Below, piece after piece: positions 53,595 through 64,000 of a stretch of DNA of 64,000 bases (position 1 is the first letter of the stretch; each line of letters opens with the position of its first letter). Location of the stretch: contig BTPG01000004.1 in NCBI GenBank assembly GCA_036245525.1, positions 156,648,046-156,712,045 of the forward strand, read 5' to 3'. The position numbers were made by a program, and so were the translations under genes. The notes under the pieces are model-generated. The model searched no databases. It was not told the origin of the DNA and worked only from the letters and a program-made list of their open reading frames with translations. This DNA is from Semisulcospira habei (taxonomy: Eukaryota > Mollusca > Gastropoda > Semisulcospiridae).

Positions 53595-54735
53595 TTTTTG
53601 GCTCACGTGTGAAGCAAAAGTGAGTATGTTCTGGTCGTCCGTCCACCGTCGTCTGTGCTAAACTTTAAGGTTGGCATTTTCTCATAGATTATTTAAGGTA
53701 CAGTCTTCAAACTTGGTTCAAGGATACTTTGTGGCAAGACCTTTCTAAACATACAAATTTCATTGACCTCTCACAAAGGTCAAGGTCTCAGGGGATCAGG
53801 AAATATATCAAAAATAGCTATTTTGGGACATAATTTATTTTTTCTCAAATACTATTCACAACTGAACTTCAAACTCAAACTTGGTGCAAAGATACCTGAT
53901 GGTAAGACCTTTATACGCACACTAATTTGGTTCATCCCTCGGAAAGGTCAAGGGTCACAAGAGCTCAAGAAATAGGTCCAAAATAGCATATTTGTACAAA
54001 AGATGTTTTTTTCTCAAATACTATTTACAACTTCAAACCCACACTTGTCACAAAGATACCTGATAGTAAGACCTTTCTATGCATATTAATTTGGTTGATG
54101 CCTTGGAAAGGTCAAGGTCACAGGGGATCAGGAAATGTATCAAAAATAGCTATTTTTTGACATTTCAAATACTATTCACAACTTCAAACCCAAACTTGCT
54201 ACAGAGATACGTGATGGTATGACTTATCTATGCATACTAATTTGGATGACCCCTCGGAAAGGTCAAGGGTCACAAGAGTTTGGGAAATAGGTTTAAAAAA
54301 ATAGTCATATTTTGACAAGAAATGTTTTTTCTCAATTACTATTCACAACTTCAAATCCAAACTTGCTATTTAAGAAATAGCTGATGGTCAGACCTATCTA
54401 TGCATACTTATTTGGATGACCCCACGGTGAAGGTCAAGGGTCACAAGAGGTCTACAAATGTGTAGAAAATGTCAAAAATTTTAGTTGTCAACATTTTTGC
54501 AAACTTTTCAAAATTTGGCACAAAGGTATCTGATGATAAGACCTTTCTATGTCTCATAATTAGTCGAGTCATAGCAAAGGTCAAGGGTCACGGGGGTTTC
54601 ACAGATGTGTGAAAACTTATTAAATTTTGAGAAAACATGGATTTTGTTAGTGCAGAAGCCATCCCTTTACTTTTTATCAGATTTGTGGATCGGTCATACA
54701 TGTGAGCCATAAGGGCTGTGCCTTTCTTGTTATGA
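53595..54735 (+). repeat. Periodic-array element (~150-170-bp modules), long copy
   Basis: The header TTTTTGGCTCACGTGTGAAG...GCAAAAGTGAG is followed by modules whose AAGGTCAAGG landmarks lie near 53776, 53944, 54109, 54260, 54431 and 54581. Each carries CAAATACTATTCACAACTTC, GATACCTGATGGTAAGACCT and CTATGCATACTAATTTGG. It ends in a trailer CATGTGAGCCATAAGGGCTG near 54710. Header and trailer share an inverted TGGCTCAC word. Tandem-core elements with conserved flanks are known in molluscs as 'pearl' elements; the match here is architectural only. Confidence 0.75.
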
Positions 54736-54864
54736 ACAGTGTTTGCATAAGCCTGCTGTTTGTTTTGGCCTTGGGGTAGGATTAGGTCAAAATTGTGACC
54801 TGTAGGCGTGAAAACTAGCAAGAAAATTGCAAAGTTGATCCTCTGATGCGTCAAATGTTAGTAC

Positions 54865-56363
54865 CAGGGCTCCCAATTACCCGCGGTTTCGCGGATTTCC
54901 GTGAAAAACCAAATGTCATTTCCGCGAAATTGACCTGCGACCCGCGAAAAAAAAATTTTCCAGGGGGAAATTAAAATAATGAAAATACGGTGAACTGCGA
55001 GTCGCAGCCAGGGTCTGAGAGCAGATGACGGAAGTTAGCGGAACGCGGCCAGACGTTACCGATGCGCGCGCACCTCAAGGCTACCGCCATTCCGATCACA
55101 TAGCAAACATGTCGCGTGCAGACATCGTTGAGAAGAATTCTAGCAGAGCAAAGGATAGAGACAAAGAGTGTGATAATAAATGGAACTGGAACTGTGGCAC
55201 CATTGGCCGCATGGCGTATGCGGTGCACCATTTTTAACAGCAGCCGGTGTTGGAAGTGTCACACTGTTGGCCAGGCTGTCGTAAGTCTAGTAGTAGTAGT
55301 GTGAGGACAAAATAGGCCGCGAGGTCTTTGCAAATGTCCTTTCTTTCTTTAATTACTATATGGGTCTGTTATGCATGCAATTTTTCCTACAAATCATTCA
55401 TCATAGCAATAGAAAATCTATTTAAATTTTGGTGATTCATCCGGCAGCTGGTTTTTAAAAGAATTTATATTAGGTGTTGCTTTTTTTTTTTAATGCGGAA
55501 ACTCATGGTAATTCATTCCAAACAATGACAACTCTGTTAGAAAAACAAAACTTCCGTGGGTTAGTGTTACAATGCTGTACAAAGATTTTCCCTTCAGAGT
55601 TTCGGGTTCTGTCACTAAACGGTGCTGCCCCAAAAAGTTGTTTCAATTTAGGTCTTCGATGCCATTATAAATTTTAAAAGCTTGGATTAAATCTCCGCGT
55701 ATTTTACGTCCACGTAAGGAGTGTAGTCCAAAATATTTGAGTCTGTCTAAGTAAGTCATATTTCTACATTCTTTAACCAGCTGTGTTGCTTGTCTCTGTA
55801 CCCTTTTGAGTGCAACTGATTGTCTCTTTAAACCTGGGTACCGTACAGTGTTTGCATATTCTAAATGTGGTCTGACTAGTGCTTTTATACAGTTTACTGA
55901 CAGAGTCCTTATCTAAATAATTAAAGGCTCTCTTAACTACTCCAACCGTTTTGTTGGCCTTATTGATACAGTTCTGAATATGGGGATCAAACGATAGAAC
56001 TTTATCAAAAACAACACCAAAGTCCCTTTCCTCCTCACAAGATACCATCTTTTTAATCATTAATGTCACTGTTAACTTTCATCAGGTAATCATGTTCAGG
56101 ATTGTTCCTTCCAGCATGCAAGACCTTGCATTTCTCTACATTAAAATGCAAATCCGATGTGTCGGACCACTCTTGCAAGTGATCCAAATCATACTGCAGC
56201 ACGTCCTTATTGATCGATTCATTATAGATTTTAGTATCCTCTTACTAACACAGTCTATACTATAAAAGGAACACTATACTCTGAAAGTAACACTCGCACG
56301 TGCGCAAATCCGTCGACTGGATTTTTTTTCAGGGATTTTTAAGAATTTGTATTGGGAGCCCTG
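54865..56363. mobile_element. hAT-like non-autonomous element (1.5 kb) with internal CR1-like fragment
   Basis: Inverted termini CAGGGCTCCCAAT (54865) and its complement ending at 56363. Both sides are flanked by TAGTAC (54859-54864 and 56364-56369). A 6-bp duplication is unusual for hAT, whose TSD is 8 bp, so the assignment is uncertain. The left part contains AACTGCGAGTCGCAGC, also present in the hAT-like element at 50347-51724. A minus-strand LINE fragment occupies the right third. Confidence 0.5.
55680..56235 (-). pseudogene. CR1/L2-like reverse-transcriptase C-terminal fragment
   Basis: The minus strand encodes the region just after the RT domain: EEERDFGVVFDKVLSFDPHI, NKANKTVGVVKRAFNYLDKD and, after a frameshift, KALVRPHLEYANTV, then LKRQSVALKRVQRQATQLV-like residues. 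This order is typical of Jockey/CR1/L2-group LINEs. It is degraded by indels. An inverted copy of its middle part recurs at 57168-57281. Confidence 0.75.
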
Positions 56364-57167
56364 TAGTACTGCGATGAGTGACATATAACAAACATCGAGT
56401 CGTCACTATGAACACGGCGTCGTGGGACTAATGATGCCATGACATGAAGCTTGAGTGCGTCATTTCGCTGCCGTGCTATCTTCTCAGATAGTTATGCTAA
56501 GCCAATCACAGAGCTACAAATGCCAGTGTCCGTCTTCTTTCTGCGTGCCAGTGTGTGTGGATCAGAGGGTGGGTTAGAGTAGAAGGAGATGGATTCCTGT
56601 CGCTACATGAGCCCACAGAGCAGGGATTTTTAAGAATTTGTATTGGGAGCCCTGTAGTACTGCGATGAGTGACATATAACAAACATCGAGTCGTCACTAT
56701 GAACACGGCGTCGTGGGACTAATGATGCCATGACATGAAGCTTGAAGTGGCGTCATTTCGCTGCTCGTGCTATTCTTCTTCAGAATAGTTATGCTAAGCC
56801 AAATCACAGAGCTTACAAATTGCCAGTGTCCGTCTTTCTTTCTGCGTGCCAGTGTGTGTGGATCAGAGGGTGGGTTAGAGTAGAAGGAGATGGATTCCTG
56901 TCGCTACATGAGCCCACAGAGCAGGGATTTTTAAGAATTTGTATTGGGAGCCCTGTAGTACTGCGATGAGTGACATATGAGTGACAGCCACTGCGGTCGA
57001 ACCTGCCTGTCCCGGATTGGCCTCCGCAGCCACGAAAATGCCTGCAGACGACGTGGGCAAGCCCTATAGAATCTTCGTTCGCGAAGTCAAGCCAAGAGAC
57101 TAACACAGTCTATACTATAAAAGGAACACTATACTCTGAAAGTAACACTCGCGCGTGCGCAAATCAC
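56244..57167. repeat. Duplicated segments: host cassette, transposon end and LINE N tail
   Basis: The cassette CTAACACAGTCTATACTATA...GCGTGCGCAAATC lies at 56244-56310 and again at 57097-57167. Between them a ~295-bp unit starting CAGGGATTTTTAAGAATTTG is repeated in tandem (about 56330, 56622 and, shortened, 56921). A 110-bp piece of the LINE N 3' end (56983-57096) then follows. The first ~295-bp unit differs from the second mostly by missing single bases in short runs. Confidence 0.75.
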
Positions 57168-57281
57168 TATACTCTTTGGATAAGGACTCTGTCAGTAAAC
57201 TGTATAAAAGCACTAGTCAGACCACATTTAGAATATGCAAACACTGTACGGTACCCAGGTTTAAAGAGACAATCAGGAGAC
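57168..57281 (+). pseudogene. Inverted copy of the CR1/L2-like fragment
   Basis: Matches 55813-55925 in reverse complement (GATAAGGACTCTGTCAGTAA, CATTTAGAATATGCAAACAC). It joins LINE N sequence abruptly at 57282 in the middle of both elements, so it is a rearrangement junction rather than a retrotransposition product. Confidence 0.75.
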
Positions 57282-58690
57282 AGCTTCAGGAGAAGTGCCG
57301 CGAGCAGAACAAAGGGTTGTATGTAACGTTTGTTGACCTAACAAAAGCGTTTGACACTGTGAGCAGGCAAGGTATGTGGCAGATCCTGGAGCGACTAGGC
57401 TGTCCCCCAAAGTTCCTCAACATGATCGTCCAGCTCCACGAGGACCAGCAAGGCCAGGTCAGACTAAACAGTGACCTCTCAGAACCATTCCCCATTCGCA
57501 ACGGCGTGAAGCAAGGCTGCGTGCTGGCACCGACCCTCTTCACCATCTTCTTCAGCATGATGTTGAAGCAGGCCACAGTGGACCTCGACGATGACGACGC
57601 AGTGTACATCAGGTATCGTCTCGATGGCAGCCTGTTCAACCTCAAGACGACTGCAGGCCCACACGAAAACCCTAGACCAACTGATTCGTGAGCTGCTCTT
57701 TGCTGATGACGCTGCCCTCGTTGCACACACAGAAAGAGCCTTGCAGCGCATTACGTCCTGCTTCGCAGATGCCGCCCAGCTCTTTGGACTTGAGGTCAGT
57801 CTGAAAAAGACAGAGGTCCTTCATCAGCTGGCACCCAAGGAAGAGCATCGCCCTCCCCACATCACCATCGGCGAGTCCGAACTGAAGTCTGTACACCAGT
57901 TTACCTACCTTGGCTGCATCATCACGTCAGACACCAAGCTGGACAAGGAGCTGGACAACAGGCTGGCAAAAGCGAACAGTGCTTTCGGGCGACTATTCAA
58001 GCGGGTGTGGCTCAATCAACAGCTGAAAAAAGGCACCAAGATCAGCGTGTACAGAGCTGTCGTCCTCACCACCCTGCTGTACGGTTCCGAGTCCTGGGCC
58101 CTCTGCCGCAGCCAACTACGACTCCTCGAACGCTTTCACCAGCGCTGCCTGCGTACCATCCTCAGCATTCACTGGAGTGACTATGTCACCAACGTCGAGG
58201 TCCTTGAACAGGCGGAAACTGTGAGCATCGAGACTTTGCTGCTGCGGACACAGCTTCACTGGGCGGGGCACGTTTCCATGATGGAGGATCATCGCCTACC
58301 CAAGATCACTCTGTTCGGCGAGCTCGCCACTGGACACCGAGACAGAGGGCACCAAAGAAGAGATACAAAGACGGTCTCAAGAAGTCACTTAGTGCCTGCC
58401 AAATCGACCACCGCCACTGGTCTTCGCTTGCTGCGGACCGTGACACCTGGCGCTCCACCATTCACAAGGCAGCCGTCTCCTTTGAGGACTCTCGCAGAGC
58501 TAACCTTAAGGACAAGCGGCTCAGAAGAAAAAACAGAGTTGTCGTAACTCAGAATCCTGACCAGACCTTCCCCTGCAGCCACTGTGGTCGAACCTGCCTG
58601 TCCCGGATTGGCCTCCGCAGCCACGAAAATGCCTGCAGACGACGTGGGCAAGCCCTATAGAATCTTCGTTCACGAAGTCAAGCCAAGAGA
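57282..58690 (+). pseudogene. LINE N copy 2, reverse transcriptase part
   Basis: Begins mid-protein at DSFRRSA/QLQEKCREQNKGLYVTFVDL, corresponding to ~13321 of the longer copy. It continues to the stop and tail (CCAAGAGAC, 58690). Motifs A (VDLTKAFDTVS), B (GVKQGCVLAP), C (LLFADDAALVA) and E (QFTYLGCIIT) and the C2HC finger are all present. An extra A near 57644 and a lost G near 58348 shift the frame, so three frames are needed. The identity to the copy at 13321-14732 is high, with mostly silent differences. Confidence 0.88.
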
Positions 58691-59062
58691 CTAACACAGT
58701 CTATACTATAAAAGGAACACTATACTCTGAAAGTAACACTCGCGCGTGCGCAAATCCGGCGACTGGATTTTTTTCAGGGATTTTTAAGAATTTGTATTGG
58801 GAGCCCTGTAGTACTGCGATGAGTGACATATAACAAACATCGAGTCGTCACTATGAACATGGCGTCGTGGGACTAATGATGATGAAGTGGTGTCATTTCG
58901 CTGCTCGTGCTATTCTTCTTCAAAATAGTTACGCTAAGCCAAATCACAGAGCTTACAAATTGCCAGTGTCCGTCTTTCTTTCTGCGTGCCAGTGTGTGTG
59001 GATCAGAGGGTGGGTTAGAGTAGAAGGAGATGGATTCCTGTCGCTACATGAGCCCACAGAGC
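58691..59062. repeat. Third copy of the cassette and ~295-bp unit
   Basis: CTAACACAGTCTATACTATA at 58691, then GGGATTTTTAAGAATTTGTA near 58779, through to TCGCTACATGAGCCCACAGA near 59040. It repeats the order seen at 56244-56624. Confidence 0.75.
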
Positions 59063-59617
59063 ATACAAATAGCGTGAAGTGCCATGTGTCCGTCTTTATT
59101 TGTGTGCGACAATGTGTGTGTTGATCAGAGATTGGCTTAGAGAAGAGAGAAATGGATCAGCATAATAAGCCTAAAAATGTGAACAACTCTGAATGTTCCT
59201 AAAAGATAAATGCATCTGAGTTCCAAACAATACGGTAGACTTGGGGATGAAATCCTCATCTTGTTTTTAATGTTTTGATAACGATAACACATTGGTTGTT
59301 TCACAAAAACCGGTTGATCCACATTGGAGCCTGTAATTTTTGTAGATTTTGAGATGGGGTTGGCCGGACCCTGTTCATTAGCCTGCAAATGACAACAGGT
59401 GGGCGGGCCTCGTAGTCTGGCAAAATAAAATAAAATAAAAGTAAAATAGAAGTAAAATAAAAATGACTTCACGTCTATCTACTCTAACCTTGCTGTTAAA
59501 TGTAGTTTTGGCACAAAGGGCCGTATATGTGGCTGTATGTATGTAAACACGACAATCTCCGACCTCTGCGTACGTACAAGCTTGAAAATAATAATAATTA
59601 CGGTATTTATAATGCGC

Positions 59618-60240
59618 TTATCTTATAATAATTATAACTCTAAGCGCGCACTCACAACTCGCGCACGCATGCGCACACTTTAGACAATGACTCACGTACC
59701 ACAAAAAGTGAAATACATTACGACGGTCAGCTTGGGGTGTGGAGTGTGGTGATATAGTGCTAAAACTGTTGAAAGAGGTGAGTTTTGAGGGCGGACTGGA
59801 AGGAGGAGAGAGAGTGTTTCTGATGGAGAGAGAGTGTTCCAGGTGGATGGACTGTAGATGGAGAAAGAGCGGGGGCCGAAAGTGTTGAGTTTGGTGCGAG
59901 GGATGTGAAGGCGGAGAGGGTCGGAGGCAGAGCGGAGGGAGCGGGAAGGTGTGTAGGGGTGGAGTATGTTGGAGAGATAGGCAGGAGCGCAGTTGTTCAG
60001 GGATTTGTAGCAGAGAGACAGAATTTTTTATTGGATGCGTTGGGGGATGGGGAGCCAGTGAAGGAGTTTGAGCAGGGGAGTGATGTGGTCGGATTTTTTT
60101 TTCTGAGGACAAGGCGGGCAGCGTTGTTCTGGACGCGTTGGAGAGTGAAAGTGGTGGAGTGAGGGAGGCCGGAAAAATAGAGGAAATGCTTCATTATAGG
60201 GGTGTCTAGGAGCTTTTTCGAGTATATTGAAATTAGATGT
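59618..60240 (-). pseudogene. L2/Rex-like LINE C-terminal fragment
   Basis: The minus strand, over shifting frames, encodes LQRVQNNAARLVLRK, then HHITPLLKLLHWLPIPQRIQ, LCYKSLNNCAPAYLSNIL and PSRSLRSASDPLRLHIPRT. This LQ-VQN-AAR / LHWLPV-RI / YKSL---AP-YL order is the conserved tail of CR1/L2/Rex-type LINE proteins. Stops and shifts break it. The longest open frames here (60112-59618 and 60317-59997) do not by themselves show the whole protein. Confidence 0.75.
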
Positions 60241-61067
60241 CTCATTAAAGAGTTAAATGTCCGTTTATAGATAGTCGGTTGACCCACATTAGAGTCTGTA
60301 ATTTTGATTATAAGCACTTCAAATTTGGGACATAGCTAGTTTGGAGAAAGACATTGCATGAGTTTGTTAGCCAGCTTTGTATGCCTTTAACTTACTCAAC
60401 AACAAAAATTCATTGCACAAAAAAATGACAAAAGTAAAAATCCTCGACTTTAGGAGAATAGTCAGACCGTGACGTAAAAGCACCATACGCGCCAGTGTTA
60501 TACAATGTTCCTAATTGACGCCAAGCACCCGCATGTCTGTTTTACATGTGTAGAAGTTTACATGTGTATGAGCCGACGCAATTCTCTTTCTCTTTGATGT
60601 GATTTAGGAAGACAGTCTCTCTATTTTTGCTATGTTGTCTGCGAACCTATTATGGAAAAGGTGGAAAATGCATGCAAGCTTTCATAGAAGAGGCTTTGTG
60701 GGCATGGGTCATCCCATCTTGTTCTTCTTCAAAATGACTTTGGCTAGGCCAGCCCACAGAACATGTAACTGGTACGAAGCGCCGTCTGTCAGTGTTTGTG
60801 TGTGCCATTGCTGTGTGGATCGGTTGGTGGGGGGGAGGGGCCGGGTTACCATTGCCATGTGGATCGTTTGGGGGTGTGTGCCATTGCCATGTGGATCAAC
60901 TTCAAGGGGAGGGTGTGTGGGGGGTGGGGTGAGGTGTGGTGGAAAGAGATGAAGCTTAAAAACAGGAACAACTCTGATTCTGAATGTCTTAAAAAAAAAA
61001 AAAAAACATAGCATGTGAGCTGAAAACAATATGGTAGACTTTGGGATGAAATCCTCATCTTGTTCTG
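60241..61067. other. No recognisable gene
   Basis: Mixed repeats. GTGTGCCATTGC[CT]...TGTGGATC words are tandemly repeated three times near 60800-60900. An A tract lies near 60991. GGTAGACTT[TG]GGGATGAAATCC near 61032 also occurs near 59233. Confidence 0.45.
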
Positions 61068-62120
61068 ATTTTTGGCTGACATGCGAAGCAAAAGTGAATC
61101 TTATGTTTTGGGCCAGTGGTCGTCTGTCTGTCATCCATCGTCTATGCTAAATTTTAACGTTGGCATTTTCTCAGAGACTATTCAAGCCACAGTCTTCAAA
61201 CTTGCTCAAGGGATACTTTGTGGCAAGACCTTTCTAAACATACCAATTTGAGTGACCTGTCACAAAGATCAAGGTCACGGGATCAGGAAATAGATTTTTA
61301 AAAAATAGCTATATTTTGACATAATTTATTTTTTCTCAAATACTATTCACAAATTCAAACCTAAACTTGGTACAAAGATACCTGATAGTAAGACCTATCT
61401 ATGCATACTAAGTTGGTTCATTCCTCAGAAAGGTCAAGGGTCACGAGCTCAGGAAATAGGTCCAATATAGCCATATTTTGACAAAAGATGTTCTTTCTCA
61501 AATACTATTCACAACTTCAAACCCAAACATGCCACAGAGATACCTTATGGTAAGACCTGTCTATGAATACTAATTTGGATGACCCCTCGGAAAGGTCAAG
61601 GGTCACAAGAGCTCAGGAAAAAGATGTTTTTTCTCAAATACTATTCACAACTTCAAACCCAAATTTGGTACAGAGATTCCTGATGGGAAGCTGTATTTTG
61701 ATAAAAATTTGTTTTTACTTTTTTATACATTGTGCTAATTTCAACTAAGACTGTACTTAGTACTAGTACTTAGTACAGAGATACCTATTGGTAAGGCCGT
61801 ATGCGCACTAATGTGAATGGGCGGTCAGAAAGTTCAATGGTCACAAAAGGTCAGCAATTGTGTAAAAAAATTTAGTTGGTACAATTTCAGTTTGTAGCAC
61901 TGTTTATGCAAACTTTTCAAATCTGATTTGGCACAAAGGTAGCTACTGATGAGACTTTCCTGTACATACTAAGTTGGTTGTCCCCTTAACAAAAGTCAAG
62001 GTTCACAGGAGGTTGACAAATATGTTATCCATCGTCCCTGGTGAACTTAAATGTTAGCACATTCTGAGAGACTACTCAAGTCACAAACTTCAACCCTGAC
62101 CCAATGAAACTTTGTTTAAA
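61068..62120 (+). repeat. Periodic-array element, third plus-strand copy
   Basis: The header TTTTTGGCTGACATGCGAAG...GCAAAAGTGAA is followed by modules with AAGGTCAAGGGTCAC near 61431 and 61591, CAAATACTATTCACAACTTC repeated, and GATACCTGATAGTAAGACCT. It is more decayed towards the right. Confidence 0.7.
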
Positions 62121-62285
62121 TCTTCTGCAGTGCTCGGCAACAGTCAGGGTACAAGGGAAGTAAGTTGGTGATGATGCTGCCAGTAGTAGGCAGAAAGTTA
62201 AAAAAAATCAAGCCAGCGTGTCATTAGGGAGCACTATGCAAATTTTGTTTGTAAAAGTGAGTTTTTCCTTCATCAGTTTAGAAGT

Positions 62286-62430
62286 ACCCAACGGAGAAGG
62301 AAACACGCTTAGAAAAGACGGGTACAACACAATTTATTAATATTTCGGGTAAATACCCTTTGTCAAAATAGACAAACAAACAAACAGAGAGATTAGCCGC
62401 TACTTATCTTCATTGGCAGAAAGAATGTGG
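62286..62430. mobile_element. Half copy of the fold-back MITE
   Basis: Matches the left arm of 14733-15025 (ACCCAACGGAGAAGGAAACA, TTTATTAATATTTCGGGTAA, TTAGCCGCTACTTATCTTC). The second arm is missing. The outer edge reads AGAAGTACCC, useful for defining the true MITE terminus. Confidence 0.75.
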
Positions 62431-62816
62431 CAACTGAAGGAGGTGACCTAAAAGAAAGAAAAGGAAAAACAAAAGTGCGGAAAAAGTAAAAATGACGTCA
62501 ACGAAAAATCGTAAGAGAGAGACTCGGAAAGAACCTGAACACGAGAGACAAGAGTGTGTGCAAGCACGTGCAGGAGCGAGCGAAAGAAAATGCGTGTAGA
62601 TGAGGCCAGAGAAAGAGAGAGAGAGACGGAGAGAGAGAAAGAGAAGGAAAACGAACGGGGAGTACCCTTGGGCACGAAGTAGGCGGAGTGTCTAATACAC
62701 AAAGCCTGCTAAACACCAACCCGAAGGCAAACTTTATATCACCTTCAAGTTGAGGACTACCTCGGGGAAAAACGGGAGGACCCCGGGGAAAAAACCCCAG
62801 CATTTAGCACAGTACA

Positions 62817-63830
62817 CAACAAGTAATAGTCATGAAAACAAAGCAAATAATCAAATTCAGTAAGAGAATATTGGTATAAGTGGAGAGTAGGTAGTTGTGA
62901 AACCGTCTTCAAGGGTAACTCAAAAAATAGGGGGGTGGGGGGGGGGGGGGGAGAGAGAGAGAGAGAGAGAGAGAAGGGGGCGGGGGGAAAGGAGGAAGGG
63001 GAATAAGAGAAAAGGAAAAAGCGTAAAGAGAGAAAGAGGGCTAGAGAGAAGTGGTAAAGGGGGTAGGGGGGGGGGGGGGGGGGGGGGGAGAAAGAGGGAG
63101 AGAGGTAGAAGGAGAGAGGAAACTGGCTTGCATAAGCCAAAGGCCTTTAACCCGAATGTCCGAGACGGAGTGGTCGGCCTAACTACCAACACCTTGACGA
63201 ATGCTCAGAACATTGGTTATTAACTAAACGTTCGGCCAGCGCTGAGAAAGTCCCCAAGGGAAATGTACATATCAACCAGCGCCAACCTCCCCTAACTGGG
63301 TAGTGAGTAGTAAAACAGTGAGGTAAAGTAGCAGACACAAGCAAGGTAAAAAATGTTAATCTTTCATATTCATCCCGAGTGGCGCCACAGTGCCCAGTTT
63401 ATTAATCAGAAATTTTTCACGGTCTTTCCTGGCCCAGACATTACTGGCTTGCATAAGCCAAAGGCCTTTAACCCGAATGTCCGAGACGGAGTGGTCGGCA
63501 GGTCTCCGGCTCACGGTTTGATACGCGGTTTTGGGGCGGGGCGATCGTGTGCATCCCTTCGGGATGTACGTGGTTGTCTTGTTGCGTGCCTGTGTGTTTT
63601 TCTGTGTGCTGGTGGGTGCCTGTTGGGTGGGGTTGGTGGCTCTGGCTTTTTTTTTTTTTTTTTTTTTTTTTTGTTTCTTCTCTCCTTCTACCTCTCTCCC
63701 TCTTTCTCCCCCCCCCCCCCCCCCCCTACCCCCTTTACCACTTCTCTCTAGCCCTCTTTCTCTCTTTACGCTTTTTCCTTTTCTCTTATTCCCCTTCCTC
63801 CTTCCGCCTTTCCCCCCGCCCCCACCCCCT

Positions 63831-63866
<36 letters not shown>

Positions 63867-64000
63867 CCCCCCCCCCCCCCCCCCCCCTATTTTTTGAGTT
63901 ACCCTTGAAGACGGTTTCACAACTACCTACTCTCCACTTATACCAATATTCTCTTACTGAATTTGATTATTTGCTTTGTTTTCATGACTATTACTTGTTG
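62817..64000. repeat. Large inverted repeat running off the window end
   Basis: The left arm 62817-63122 matches the right arm 63673-64000 in reverse complement (CAAGTAATAGTCATGAAAAC, AAGGGTAACTCAAAAAATAG). It contains G-rich and (GA)n runs on the left and C-rich and (CT)n runs on the right. The arms are still paired at the last base, so the palindrome is longer than shown. The ~550-bp centre contains CTTGCATAAGCCAAAGGCCT...GGAGTGGTCGGC twice in direct orientation (about 63124-63178 and 63445-63499). Confidence 0.85.

Noticed and set aside
59618..60112. 164-codon Pro/Ser/His-rich frame
   Set aside because: It is an out-of-frame shadow. The neighbouring frame reads the conserved LHWLP...APAYLSNIL tail of an L2/CR1-type LINE.
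62897..63223. Arg/Gly-rich frame and its Ser/Pro/Leu-rich counterparts near 63353-63908
   Set aside because: Translations of (GA)n/(CT)n and G/C homopolymers within the palindrome, not plausible proteins.

Overview
This window is nuclear DNA from an animal. The only recognisable host gene is a spliced, strongly conserved protein phosphatase 4 regulatory subunit 3 (PPP4R3/SMEK). The repeat content (Tx1-like and RTE-like LINEs, a tRNA-derived SINE ending in a GTTAAAC...AACC tail, piggyBac-like MITEs, arrays resembling the bivalve 'pearl' elements) suggests a lophotrochozoan, most likely a mollusc. That is inference; the species cannot be read from the sequence.

Layout. 1-705: nothing recognised. 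706-9063: a full-length Tx1/L1-like LINE on the minus strand, bounded by a 13-bp target-site duplication (TSD). Its ORF2 is broken by three frameshifts and by a 2.62-kb non-coding DNA transposon (element A, 1863-4482). About 10.7-14.7 kb: a second, GC-rich LINE (called N here) on the plus strand, followed by a fold-back MITE. 15.6-16.5 kb: two tandem tRNA-derived SINEs. 16.6-24.07 kb: a satellite of ~190-bp monomers, interrupted by a 5'-truncated RTE-like LINE and by a non-satellite block with a 54-bp G tract. 24.1-27.6 kb: an N fragment, fold-backs and a periodic repeat array.

27.9-49.4 kb carries the first seven coding exons of PPP4R3 on the plus strand (411 codons). The rest of the gene lies beyond the window, or at least was not found in it. 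Its introns hold an N fragment, an RTE-like LINE, an I/Nimb-like LINE tail, two piggyBac-like MITEs and two near-identical 2.1-kb DNA transposons in opposite orientation (element B, 38226-42889). They also hold a SINE-like insert inside one B copy and a perfect 689-bp palindrome. 49.4-64 kb, probably intron 7, is a dense field of hAT-like and piggyBac-like non-autonomous elements, periodic arrays, CR1/L2-like fragments and a rearranged mosaic around a second N copy. At the end is a large palindrome that runs out of the window.

Most notable: elements A and B look like one kind of mobile element. Both are >2 kb and lack a recognisable transposase, make 4-bp TSDs, start with GA, and are filled with many dispersed copies, in both orientations, of a ~20-bp motif ending in TGCGAC(A). 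Element A can be verified directly, because removing it with one TTAT copy restores the reading frame of the LINE it interrupts.
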